Assembly: GCA_948144175.1 (NCBI GenBank)
Contig: CANXME010002453.1
Span: 1,296,001 to 1,360,000 of the forward strand
Reading direction: 5' to 3'
From: Closterium sp. NIES-65
Lineage: Eukaryota > Streptophyta > Zygnematophyceae > Desmidiales > Closteriaceae
DNA length: 64,000 nt
Both the position numbers and the translations under genes were made by a program. Under the pieces are notes generated by a model. The model saw nothing but the letters and a program-made list of their open reading frames with translations. It had not been told where the DNA came from and did no database searches. Positions 1 to 9,318 of the stretch are shown here, one piece after another; positions within the stretch are counted from its first letter, which is position 1, and each line of letters begins with the position of its first letter.

Positions 1-259
1 CGGAGACGACATGACCAAGAGGAGAGGGAGTGGGTGAAAGAGGATAAACGGGATGAGATGAGATGAGTGGATACGAGAGGGAGGCAAGGGAGAAAGGGTT
101 AAGTGCATTATGAACAGGAGTGGTAGCGATGAGGGGATGGGAGACAGAAGAGGAAGGGAAGGCTTGTGACGCACGAATCAGGATGGCAGTGGAAAGAGCA
201 GACAGTCCAACACAACACACCAGTGGTAGAAAAAGGAAAAACCTTTCTCACGGTTCCCT

Positions 260-398
260 TTCAACACAACCTGGTTTTTTAGAATTCTCAAGAACCTTTC
301 TCAGGGCTCCCTTTCAACACAACCTGGTTTATTAAAGAATTCTCAAGAACCTTTCTCAGGGCTCCCTTTCAACACAAACTTTTGAGTCGTCTCAAAAG
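260..398. repeat. About 60-bp tandem repeat ending in a TTTTGAG palindrome
   Basis: Three imperfect copies of a unit containing CTTTCTCAGGGCTCCCTTTC and an EcoRI-like AGAATTCTCAAG. The last copy runs into TTTTGAGTCGTCTCAAAA at 380-397, a near-palindrome of the dispersed family described in the findings. It lies in the 3' intron side of the GIDE gene. Confidence 0.8.
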
Positions 399-401
399 CT
401 C

Positions 402-693
402 TCTTGCAACTTTCGGAACTTCCACACAGCAGAGCCGATAACGCCTGCAGCGGCGGCAGAGAGCAGCAACCCTTGCACCCACGCACACCCACATGCACAC
501 TTCAACACCCACCTACACCCACGCCCACACCCACAACCACACCCACACCCACATGCACGAACTTCCACACAGCAAGGCCGATAACGCCTGCAGCGGAGGC
601 AGAGAGCAGCACACAGAAACCCTTGCACCCACGCACACACACACAGCCACACACACACACCCACACACACGCGCGCGCGCACACACCCACACA

Positions 694-739
<46 letters not shown>

Positions 740-995
740 ACTTCCACACAGCAAGGCCGATGACGCCTGCAGCGGCAGCAGACAGCAGCACTCCCCATCC
801 AAGCAGCGACCCCCACCGCTGGTTGAGCTTCTGCATCATGCCCGCCTTGGACTCTGGGAAGCTGGAAAAAGATGGGAGAAAGGGGTAATATAAGAGATTG
901 GCCGTTAACATGCACCCCAGCCCTCCCCACCCCAGCAGTGCTCCCCACCGCTGCTTCGGCTTCTGAATCATGCCCGCCTTGGTCTCTGGAAAGCT
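402..995 (-). repeat. Partial exon copies of the second membrane-span exon, with (CA)n tract
   Basis: The exon coding SAAAAGVIG-AVWK occurs three times (about 402-462, 555-608, 735-795). Its upstream half, coding KAGM-QK--QRWG, occurs twice (about 823-864 and 940-994). Only 735-864 carries both halves joined with an acceptor and a GT donor. Between the copies are CA/CCCACA tracts, the longest at about 640-738. Confidence 0.75.
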
Positions 996-3900
996 GCGAA
1001 GAGATGGGGGTAAGGGGCATGTGAAGGGGTGGTGAATAGGGTCACGGCTACCATAACAGAAAGGGATCTGGAGGATAGAGGAAGAAGACAGTAGAAATGG
1101 ATGCACCCAATGATGAGAGAGTGACCCTACGTCAAGGAAAGCACTCACAGGAAGAAGGAGTTGACTTTTGAGTCGACTCAAAAGTCAACTCTCTACGTCA
1201 AGGAAAGCACTCACAGGAAGGAGTTGACTTTTGAGTCGACTCAAAAGTCAACTCTCTACGTCAAGGAAAGCACTCACAGGAAGAAGGAGTTGACTTTTGA
1301 GTCGACTCAAAAGTCAACTCTCTACGTCAAGGAAAGCACTCACAGGAAGGAGTTGACTTTTGAGTCGACTCAAAAGTCAACTCTCTACGTCAAGGAAAGC
1401 ACTCACAGGAAGAAGGAGTTGACTTTTGAGTCGACTCAAAAGTCAACTCTCTACGTCAAGGAAAGCACTCACAGGAAGAAGGAGTTGACTTTTGAGTCGA
1501 CTCAAAAGTCAACTCTCTACGTCAAGGAAAGCACTCACAGGAAGAAGGAGTTGACTTTTGAGTCGACTCAAAAGTCAACTCTCTATGTCAAGGAAAGCAC
1601 TCACAGGAAGAAGGAGTTGACTTTTGAGTCGACTCAAAAGTCAACTCTCTACGTCAAGGAAAGCACTCACAGGAAGAAGGAGTTGACTTTTGCGTCGACT
1701 CAAAAGTCAACTCTCTACGTCAAGGAAAGCACTCACAGGAAGAAGGAGTTGACTTTTGAGTCGACTCAAAAGTCAACTCTCTACGTCAAGGAAAGCACTC
1801 ACAGGAAGAAGGAGTTGACTTTTGAGTCGACTCAAAAGTCAACTCTCTACGTCAAGGAAAGCACTCACAGGAAGAAGGAGTTGACTTTTGAGTCGACTCA
1901 AAAGTCAACTCTCTACGTCAAGGAAAGCACTCACAGGAAGGAGTTGACTTTTGAGTCGACTCAAAAGTCAACTCTCTACGTCAAGGAAAGCACTCACAGG
2001 AAGAAGGAGTTGACTTTTGAGTTGACTCAAAAGTCAACTCTCTACGTCAAGGAAAGCACTCACAGGAAGAAGGAGTTTACTTTTGAGTCGACTCAAAAGT
2101 CAACTCTCTACGTCAAGGAAAGCACTCACAGGAAGAAGGAGTTGACTTTTGAGTCGACTCAAAAGTCAACTCTCTACGTCAAGGAAAGCACTCACAGGAA
2201 GAAGGGGAACTTGGGCGAAGCGAAGATGGCAGGCCGACCGTCGGATCTTCGCCTCACATGGCCGACAGCTGTCAGCTCGTGATTGATTGGCAGCACCCTC
2301 TCGTCTGTCCGCAGGCCCACCTGGGGAAGGTACATATGGGGGAGTGGTATTACTTATTCACCAACTCATTCATTCATACACAAAATGACATATGAGACAG
2401 GCAGCACCCTCTCGTCCGTGCGCAGGCCCACCTGGGGAAGGTGTATGTGCGGAGTGGTACTCATTCATCAACTCATTTATTTGATTCATGCACGCAATGA
2501 CAACATGAGGCTGACAGCACCCTCTCTTCCGTGCGCATGCACACCTGGGGAAGGCATATGTGCGGAGTGGGATTCATTCATTCATTCATAATCACAATGG
2601 GAAGATGGCGTACAAGCACATGCATGCCAGGATCTCCTCTGAGCATTTTGCAGAGAAAAAAACCCCAACATAAGTACATTAAGCACACGCGCAGCTCTTA
2701 TATAAAAGTATACTCACCGGAAGGAACTTCCCTATAAGCATATGCAAGGATTTAGCATGGAGAGCAAACAGAAGGCGACTAGAAGTTCCTATAAGCATAT
2801 GCATGGTTGATAAAGAGTACGTGCAGCCCTCATGGGGCGCCTCCAGGCACTCACTCACCGGCAGGCGCTTCCCTATAAGCACGTGCAGGGCGGTGGCGCC
2901 CCATGACGGGTCGGCCTTTTGCATGTGACTGTAGACGGTGTGCAGTGGCAGTGGCTGTGTGGCGCCCACCAATGAGATGTCGACACGTGGCGCTGACAGG
3001 TGTGAGGTATCTGCTAGAGAGAAAGGGACCTGCGGGGAAGTGGTGAGAGGGGAGAGAGAGAGAGAGATGAAGGGAGAACAAAGCGGATAATGCAAGAAGT
3101 GGTGATGGGGGGGAAAAGAAACAGGGGACGGTGAAGCGGGGGGGGGGAGGAGAGGAGAAATCGGGGAAGATGGATAGAAGAGGAGAGATGAGGCGAGGAC
3201 AATATCAGAGGTATCAGCTGGAGCAGGCAAGGGAGAGGGCAGGAGAGTGAGGCGTTGGGGGGGACAGGGAAGGTGGGGAGAAGGATAGCCGAGGCGAGGG
3301 GGATGATAGGTAAGGCGAGGGGGATGATAGGTAAGGCGAGGGGGATGATAGGTAAGGCGAGGGGGATGATAGGTAAGGCGAGGGGGATGATAGGTAAGGC
3401 GAGGGGGATGATAGGTAAGGCGAGGGGGATGATAGGTAAGGCGAGGGGGATGATAGGTAAGGCGAGGGGGATGATAGGTAAGGCGAGGGGGATGATAGCC
3501 AAGGCGAGGGGGATGATAGGTAAGGCGAGGGGGATGATAGGTAAGGCGAGGGGGATGATAGGTAAGGCGAGGGGGATGATAGGTAAGGCGAGGGGGATGA
3601 TAGGTAAGGCGAGGGGGATGATAGGTAAGGCGAGGGGGATGATAGGTAAGGCGAGGGGGATGATAGGTAAGGCGAGGGGGATGATAGGTAAGGCGAGGGG
3701 GATGATAGCCAAGGCGAGGGGGATGATAGGTAAGGCGAGGGGGATGATAGGTAAGGCGAGGGGGATGATAGCCAAGGCGAGGGGGATGATAGGTAAGGCG
3801 AGGGGGATGATAGGTAAGGCGAGGGGGATGATAGGTAAGGCGAGGGGGATGATATCCAAGGCGAGGGGGATGATAGGTAAGGCGAGGGGGATGATAGGTA

Positions 3901-5664
3901 AGGCGAGGGGGATGATAGGTAAGGCGAGGGGGATGATAGGCAACGCAGCGGGGTGGGCAGAGGAAGGGAATCAAGAAAAAGGCTTGAAAATGGTAAGGCT
4001 TGTCATTATGGAAGGACAGGAGGGATGAAACAAAGCCATGTGGTAGAGAAAATGGTAGTCGGTGTCGGTGACGAGCGAGGGGAATGTGAGGAACGGAAAG
4101 GCAGGGGACGGGTGGACGCGAAGGGCAGGGTAAAGGCAGGAACGGAAGAGAGCTCACAGATTGTCTGACAAGGTTAACCTGTTCTGACTTAACGACCCAG
4201 CCCAGCAGCGGGTGCAGCTCCGAGTATAGCATCTGAAGCAAGGCAAGGCAGGGCAACAGCACGGGACTTGAAGAGGATGTCAGGTTTGTTTAGAAACGGA
4301 TGATGAGGAGGAGCCAGGACTTGACCATGACAAGCCCAGCAGCGGGTGCAGCTCCAAGTATAGCATCTGAAGCAAGGCAAGGCAAGGCAAGGCAGGACGC
4401 CAACAGAGTCCCGGGCGGAAGATTTTAACGAGGTGAATGTGGAGAGCCAAACCCTGACCTTGTTTTTTGAGACGTCTCAAACTCAAAAGTTCCGAGACGT
4501 CTCAAACTCAAAAGTTCCGAGACGTCTCAAACTCAAAAGTTCCGAGACGTCTCAAAAGGTGAATGTGGAGAGCCAAACCCTGACCTTGACAAGCCCCTTC
4601 CTCTTCCCCCCTTCCCACCCACCCACCCACCCACCCACCCACCAGAGGACACTCATCCGCATCCTGACACCTCCCACCCGCCCACTCACCACATCTGACC
4701 GCTCCACCACAGCGCATGGCTGCTTGGCGCCATGCACTGGAAGCAGCGGAGAGCAGCCTGGCCCAGCTCCAGCAGCTGGAGGAGAGCCCAACTCTATCCC
4801 TGACCCCTGCCCTCCCCCCACCGCCCCAGACCCTTTCCCCGCCCCTAACTTGGGGAGCGAGAAGGAGAGCGGAGAGGAAGAGGAGGTGGAGGAGGAGGAG
4901 GGGGGAGAAGGCGAGGAGGAGAGCTGCACGGATCCCCTGACGAGCACCAGCTCGTGGGGGTTGGTGTAATCCGCTAGCTCACTCGCATCTGACGGGCCCC
5001 GGCCCAGCTCACGTTGCCCCCATGCTGCTGCTGACTGGCTTGACGACCCTTCGTCGCTCTTGCTTCTTCCCACGGGTAACAGCCATTTCAACCCGCCACT
5101 GCTGCTGCTGCTGCTGCTGCTGCTGGTGGTGCCACCACCAGTGGTGCCACCAACGCTGCTGTCGCTGCGGACGCTGAGAATGCTGCTATCATCCTTCCCT
5201 GGCCTGCTCTCTCCGCCTCCATTTCCCCGCCATAGGCGCGTGAAGTATCCACTACTTTCACCGCTGCCATTACTCCTCTTATCCCCGCTACTGCTGCTAC
5301 CTCCCGCACCGTCAAATCCCCCCCCGCCTGTCCCGCTGGCCTGCTCCGGCGCGCGCCTGAACCACCGCCGCCACCCGCCGCTTCCGCCAGCCTTTCCCCC
5401 GGCCGCGCGGGGAAACTCCGAAGCTCCGCCTCCGCCGCCCGCCGGCGGAATCCCGTTGAGTTCCGCGATGGTCGTTTCGCGCGCGGATTTGAGCGCCTTG
5501 AGCGAGCGCGACACGCCGTAGAGCTGCCACCAGGCCTGCGTCGCGCTGCCGGCGATTAAGAGGCCGAATAATACCTCCTCCTGCGCGAGAAGCGCGCGGA
5601 GGAGCGCTACCCAGCTTCCGCCGCCGCCTGACGCGCCGTAATCCGCGCCGCCGGACGACGTCAT
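402..5664 (-). CDS. SP1/MUL1-like GIDE-domain membrane E3 ubiquitin ligase, 3' end outside window
   Basis: Family role: E3 ligases of organelle outer membranes, with two membrane spans around a GIDE domain and a C-terminal RING. Seen: start ATG at 5662-5664; first exon 4690-5664 (325 codons) with a hydrophobic span at residues 31-50, a Gly/Ser-rich linker, then LVLVRGSVQ and CAVVERSD, which look like the start of GIDE; donor GTGAGT follows. Further exon pieces: about 4194-4232 (MLYSELHPLLG), about 2867-3015 (DISLVGATQPLPL to IGKRLP, donor GTGAGT), about 2400-2432 (VGLRTDERVLPV, the typical end motif of GIDE), and about 735-864 (second span, LLSAAAAGVIGLAVWK). The RING is not visible and should lie to the left. 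Most exons have truncated tandem copies, so the exact exon choice is uncertain. Family assignment rests on motif order, not on a search. Confidence 0.6.
1143..2203. repeat. 63/66-bp tandem satellite, each unit with a 34-bp perfect palindrome
   Basis: About 16 nearly identical units. Each contains a self-complementary 34-mer starting GAGTTGACTTTTGAG and centred on GTCGAC, followed by CTACGTCAAGGAAAGCACTC and one or two AAG-type triplets, which give the 63 or 66 bp length. Single changes (GTCGAC to GTTGAC near 2022, GAGTCG to GCGTCG near 1691) break individual palindromes. Because the unit is a multiple of three it makes a long open frame, which I do not regard as a gene. Confidence 0.95.
2288..2551 (-). 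repeat. Three tandem copies of the GIDE end-motif exon
   Basis: Copies at about 2288-2323, 2400-2437 and 2515-2551, each an AG acceptor followed by codons for VGLRTDERVL or a mutated version. The middle copy keeps the motif and is followed by GTCTCA. The others are altered after VLP or have CAT for CGG. Spacing is about 112 bp. Confidence 0.75.
2715..2890 (-). repeat. Tandem partial copies of the exon end coding ALHVLIGKRLP
   Basis: Complete 3' exon edge at about 2862-2890 with donor GTGAGTG. Decayed copies lie at about 2714-2750 and 2783-2810 (LHMLIGKFLP-like and LIGTSS-like), the first also keeping a GTGAGT donor. Confidence 0.7.
3287..3945. repeat. 21-bp tandem satellite, about 31 copies
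   Basis: Unit GGTAAGGCGAGGGGGATGAT plus A, almost invariant apart from scattered GGTAAG to GCCAAG or TCCAAG changes. It sits in an intron of the GIDE gene. The 21-bp length keeps all frames open, producing artefactual ORFs of 257, 309 and 527 codons on the two strands. Confidence 0.97.
4194..4395 (-). repeat. Two copies of a GIDE-gene exon (MLYxELHPLLG)
   Basis: About 60 bp containing the acceptor CTTGCTTCAG and the exon occurs at about 4198-4256 and 4337-4395. The lower-coordinate copy reads MLYSELHPLLGW then GTCGTT; the other reads MLYLELHPLLGL. Confidence 0.7.
4431..4588. repeat. 32-bp direct repeats flanking a palindrome array
   Basis: The same 32 bases occur at 4431-4462 and 4557-4588. 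Between them are four copies of GAGACGTCTCAAA, the first in the complete form TTGAGACGTCTCAA (4467-4480) and the others separated by ACTCAAAAGTTCC. This is a clean case of a palindrome at a tandem-duplication junction. Confidence 0.9.
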
Positions 5665-5669
5665 TCACG

Positions 5670-6660
5670 AGGAAGACGTGTGGGATACAGAAAGGACGAA
5701 TATTTCTTGTCTACTGATTCGAAAACAAGAACGAGAGCGCTTTGTACAGTTACTTGGCAATATACCTTATTTGGCTAGCTACATGTAGTGTACCGTACAT
5801 GACTATTATATGTAGGATATTGTATAGGGCTACTATATGTAGCGTATGGTGACTAGGTATTTTACACTTGGAGCTTGACTGAGAGCCATAGGATCCACAG
5901 CAGCGAGCGACGTGACTAAGGTGCCAAGGCTAGAACTACCAGTTTGACGCGAAACATCGAGAAAAGGGGAAAAAAAACGTATACGACGTCACGGACGCAG
6001 CGTGATAGGTACCCGTTGAATGAAGCGAAACGGAACACAAGCAAGCAAACAGCAACAGAACGAGCTATGAGGAAATGGAAACGCGAATGGAATCCCAACG
6101 TTGGCAGCGGCCTTTCAGGCGCTTCCTCTGAGCAATTATACGTGTACTTTGACCTCGCTGGGGTCCGAGGGCGCATTCCCAGCATCGCGTCTGACGTCTC
6201 TACCGCATCACGTTCGTTTCAAACCGCGACACAAGACGACAACTACAAGTGAATCAACATCTGCACCGCAAAATACCGAGCAATAAGAACGTGAGATGTT
6301 TGAGACGCGAAGGAAAAATCGCTGATTGAAATGCGATGCGAAGATTTCCGCTCATCCCTCAATTTCAGCTCGTCAGGGGTTTTCTCGCCCTAGATTTCGG
6401 CTCGTTTTGCGTGCTCTCAGTTATCCGCGTTTCCTGTCAAGACCACGTACCCCGCTTTTTGTTTGGTGCTCTGCGTTTCAAAGCGGTATCTTAACATGAA
6501 AAGTGGGGAAAATAAAAACAAAAGTTAATCCAGTCAACTTGAGAGGGTTCAAGACTAGCGTCTCCACCTAAATGTTTCTAAGTTGATGGCATATACACAA
6601 ACTAAGAGGATTCAGCATGGTGCAAGGAAGCATGTGCATTCTTATGCGCAATGTGAAAAG
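5670..6660. other. Intergenic region upstream of the GIDE gene
   Basis: No gene recognised. It should hold the promoter of the minus-strand GIDE gene. I see short repeats of TATATGTAG around 5805-5840 but no convincing TATA box at a fixed distance. Confidence 0.5.
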
Positions 6661-7131
6661 GGGTCAAACACAGGGATATCAGACTTTAGAGTCTGAATCA
6701 GAGTCAGTTCAGACTTTTTTTTGGTACCGTACCTAGTCTGCACTCTATGAATTTTTTTTGGGGCCTTGTCTGATGTTTCAGAGTTTTTTTAACATACTTG
6801 TCTGTAATTTCATACTATTTTTAGTAGTGTAGGCTGTGCCTCAGACTTGTATCGGGGGTGCATTCTAAATCCGATAATACAGGGGGTAGGGTCCAGCCTG
6901 GCGGCGTGGAGCAGTAACCCCGTCAATCACGGGCGGGAACCCACGATTTCGCCAGCGCGACAACGCACAGTTGCGTTGGTACAGCGTTGCTGTAATCCCA
7001 CCCAATTCTGACCAATCGCGGCTGCGCCGCAGGCAGTGTTGGCAAGATTCCTTGCCAACACATAGCTCGCCACGCACTGCACCCTCGCTGTACACCACAA
7101 CCATCCACCACACCCCGCCTTCAATGTTGCC

Positions 7132-7242
7132 TGTCTGAACATTATAGCTTATGCTTATGCCCATAAGGGGTACAACCCAATTAGGGTTAGTACTTGTACC
7201 CAACTGTTTCATAGTTCATTCATTCTCGTTTCAGTTTTCTCA
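7132..7242 (+). repeat. copia-1 5' LTR (111 bp)
   Basis: Starts TGTCTGAACATTATAGCTTA and ends CAGTTTTCTCA. It matches the 3' LTR but lacks about 20 bases (the ACATTTGTGTAGGCTATAG part) present there, so the LTRs have diverged since insertion. Very short for a copia LTR. Confidence 0.92.
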
Positions 7243-7260
7243 TGGTATCGAGCAGGTTCC
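7243..7260 (+). promoter_or_regulatory. Primer-binding site of copia-1
   Basis: TGGTATCGAGCAGGTTCC directly abuts the 5' LTR. Plant copia elements use TGGTATCAGAGC, complementary to the 3' end of initiator tRNA-Met. Here one base of that motif is missing. Confidence 0.85.
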
Positions 7261-7299
7261 CTCGTGGGAACTGTTTCTAGGGCCCACCGATTCGATTTT

Positions 7300-8175
7300 T
7301 TTTTTCCTGCCCGGAGCGCGCTCAGCCCTTGCTCGAGTCGCGCTCCCCTTTCTCGACCCTGTCGCGCCGCCCTAGCGGCTGTATCGCGCCGCCCTAGCGG
7401 CTGTGTCGCGCCGCCCTTGCGGCCCCGATCCGCTGCCCTAGCGACCCGTCGCCTACCTCTGCGGCCCCGGCGCCGCCCTTGACAGCCCCGATCCGCCGCC
7501 CTAGCGGCCCCGTCGCCTACCCTGCGGCCCTGGCGCCGCCCTTCCTGGCCCCGATCCGCCGCCCTGCGACCCCGTCGCCTACCCCGCGGCCCTCGCGCCG
7601 CCCTTCCCAACCCAGCCCCGCCCTTGCTGGCCCCGTCGCCTACCTGCGGCCCCGTCGCCTACCCTGCGGCCCCGGCGCCTACCCTACGGCCCCGTCGCCT
7701 ACCCTGCGGTCGCCTACCCTGCGGCCCCGTCGCCTACCCTGCGGCCCCGGCGCCTACCCTGCGGCCCCGTCACCTACCCTGCGGCCCCGTCGCCTACCCT
7801 GCGGCCCCGTAGCCTACCCTGCGGCCCCGGCGCCACCCTTCCCGACCCAGCCCAGCCCTTACTGGCCCCGTCGCCTACCTGCGGCCCCGGCGCTACACTT
7901 CCCGGCCCCGTAGCCTACCTGTGCGGCCCCGGCGCCGCCTCTGCCGGCCCCGCCGCCGTCCCCACGCGGCCCCGCCATCACCACCGAGCCGCCGGCGCCG
8001 TCGCCTGCTGCCGAGCCGCCCGCCACCCAAGCCGCCAGCCGCCGCACCGCGCCGAGTTGCCGAGTCGCCCGCTGAGCCGCCCGAGCCGCCGAGCTGCAAA
8101 TGTTGTCGAGCCGCCGTACCGCCGAGCCGCCCGAGCCGCTGAGTTGCCGAGCCGCCGAGCCGACGAGCCACCCGA
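7300..8175 (+). repeat. C-rich tandem-repeat leader of copia-1
   Basis: The stretch between primer site and gag is built of variants of CCCTGCGGCCCCGTCGCCTA, then of GAGCCGCC units. It is open in several frames (Pro/Ala/Arg-rich) but has no recognisable domain, and gag starts after it at 8257. Probably an untranslated leader. Confidence 0.75.
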
Positions 8176-8256
8176 GCCCCGCTGTCTGGTAAGAGCAGCG
8201 CCTCTGTCACTGCACTGCCCTTACCCTACTGTCCGAGCTGCTAGTCTACTGCTGTC

Positions 8257-9318
8257 ATGGCTACCCCTAGTGTCCTCACTTTTGACGCTGAGGGTCGGGC
8301 CATTGACTTTGACGTCTGGGTAGATGACCTGCAGCTTTTCCTACAGTGCGATAGGGCAGACGGTCTCTCTCTCTTTGACCTCACCTCTGGTGCCTCTCCT
8401 GCCCCTGCTGCTGATGCCGACGCCACTGTTCGCTCACAGTGGGCCACACGCGATGCTGCTGCACGTATTGCTGTGCGTCGCCACCTGCCTACCTCTGAGC
8501 GTGCGCACTTTAGTCAGTACAAGAGTGCTCAGACCTTGTACGACGCTGTAGTTGCACGCTACTCCTCCCCCGCCACTGCTGCACTGAGCCGCCTCATGCT
8601 CATGCTACCGTACCTCTTCCCTGACCTTGCTGCCTTTCCGACAGTCGCTGAACTCATTACGCACCTCCGCACTAGTGACACTCGCTACCGCGCTGCACTC
8701 CCTGCTGAGTTCTGCGCTAAGAGCCCCCCCCCTCCCATGTACATCACCCTCTACTACATAGTCACCCGGCTCCCAAACTCCCTTCGCGTAGTCAGGGACC
8801 ACTTCCTCTCTGTTTGCCCCACCACTCTCACCGTTGACCTCCTCGAGAAGGCCCTCCTAGCAGCGGAGAAGAGCATAGTAGCTGTAGGAGACTCTCGTGG
8901 TGACCCTCGCACCCCCATCTTTGAGGGGTGTTCCCCCTCCCCCCTTTTGCCCTCTGTTGCCTCTGCTGCTGCGTCCGACCTTGTTGGTCTGGAGTCGGTC
9001 GGTGCGGCGTCTACCCCTAGCGGGAAGCGCCACCCTGGCAAGGGCAAGGGGGGCAGGGGTGCTGGAGGAGCTAGCGGGGGCGGTGGAGGCGGCGGTGGAG
9101 GCGGTGGAGGGGGTGGGGGTGGCGGTGGGGGTGGCGGCGGGGGTGGAGGTGGAGGTGGCGGCAGTGGAGGCGGAGGAGGCGGCGGCGGTGGCGGTGGGAG
9201 CGGAGGTAGCGGAGGTGGCGGCGGTGGAGGAGGCGGTGGCGGAGGAGGTGGAGCTGGTCGGGGTGGCGCTGCGCAGAGGGTCGGCTCTGGTAGTGGTCAG
9301 CCCCAGCAGCAGCAGTAG
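8257..9318 (+). CDS. copia-1 Gag with long polyglycine tract
   Basis: 353 codons starting MATPSVLTFDAEGRAIDFDV. The N-terminal 230 residues have the usual UBN2/retrotran_gag layout (W-DDLQLFLQCD, then -YDAVVARYSS-, -ELITHLRT-). After a basic KGKGGRGAGG stretch comes about 75 residues of almost only glycine with a few serines, encoded by mixed GGN codons. The frame stops after QQQQ at 9316-9318; the normal gag-pol continuation follows in the same frame, so the stop probably reflects a mutated CAG. No CCHC knuckle is present in the Gly region; a Cys/His cluster (C-x13-C-x3-H-x4-C) lies just after the stop at about 9400-9475. Confidence 0.85.
   Translation: MATPSVLTFDAEGRAIDFDVWVDDLQLFLQCDRADGLSLFDLTSGASPAPAADADATVRSQWATRDAAARIAVRRHLPTSERAHFSQYKSAQTLYDAVVARYSSPATAALSRLMLMLPYLFPDLAAFPTVAELITHLRTSDTRYRAALPAEFCAKSPPPPMYITLYYIVTRLPNSLRVVRDHFLSVCPTTLTVDLLEKALLAAEKSIVAVGDSRGDPRTPIFEGCSPSPLLPSVASAAASDLVGLESVGAASTPSGKRHPGKGKGGRGAGGASGGGGGGGGGGGGGGGGGGGGGGGGGGGGGSGGGGGGGGGGGSGGSGGGGGGGGGGGGGGAGRGGAAQRVGSGSGQPQQQQ

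Noticed and set aside
392..1181. His/Thr/Cys/Val-rich ORFs around the (CA)n tract
   Set aside because: Artefacts of the dinucleotide repeat; only the minus-strand exon pieces match a gene.
1161..2282. 373-codon ORF of repeated TFESTQKSTLYVKESTHRK
   Set aside because: It is the read-through of a 63/66-bp palindromic satellite in an intron; the unit is a multiple of three and the array has no codon-level constraint.
2679..4262. Long ORFs (527, 309 and 257 codons) across the 21-bp repeat
   Set aside because: Open in several frames on both strands only because the satellite unit is 21 bp; no domain, and it overlaps GIDE-gene introns.
5944..6286. Short plus-strand ORFs upstream of the GIDE gene
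   Set aside because: No similarity, no splice context and no repeated codon pattern; probably chance.
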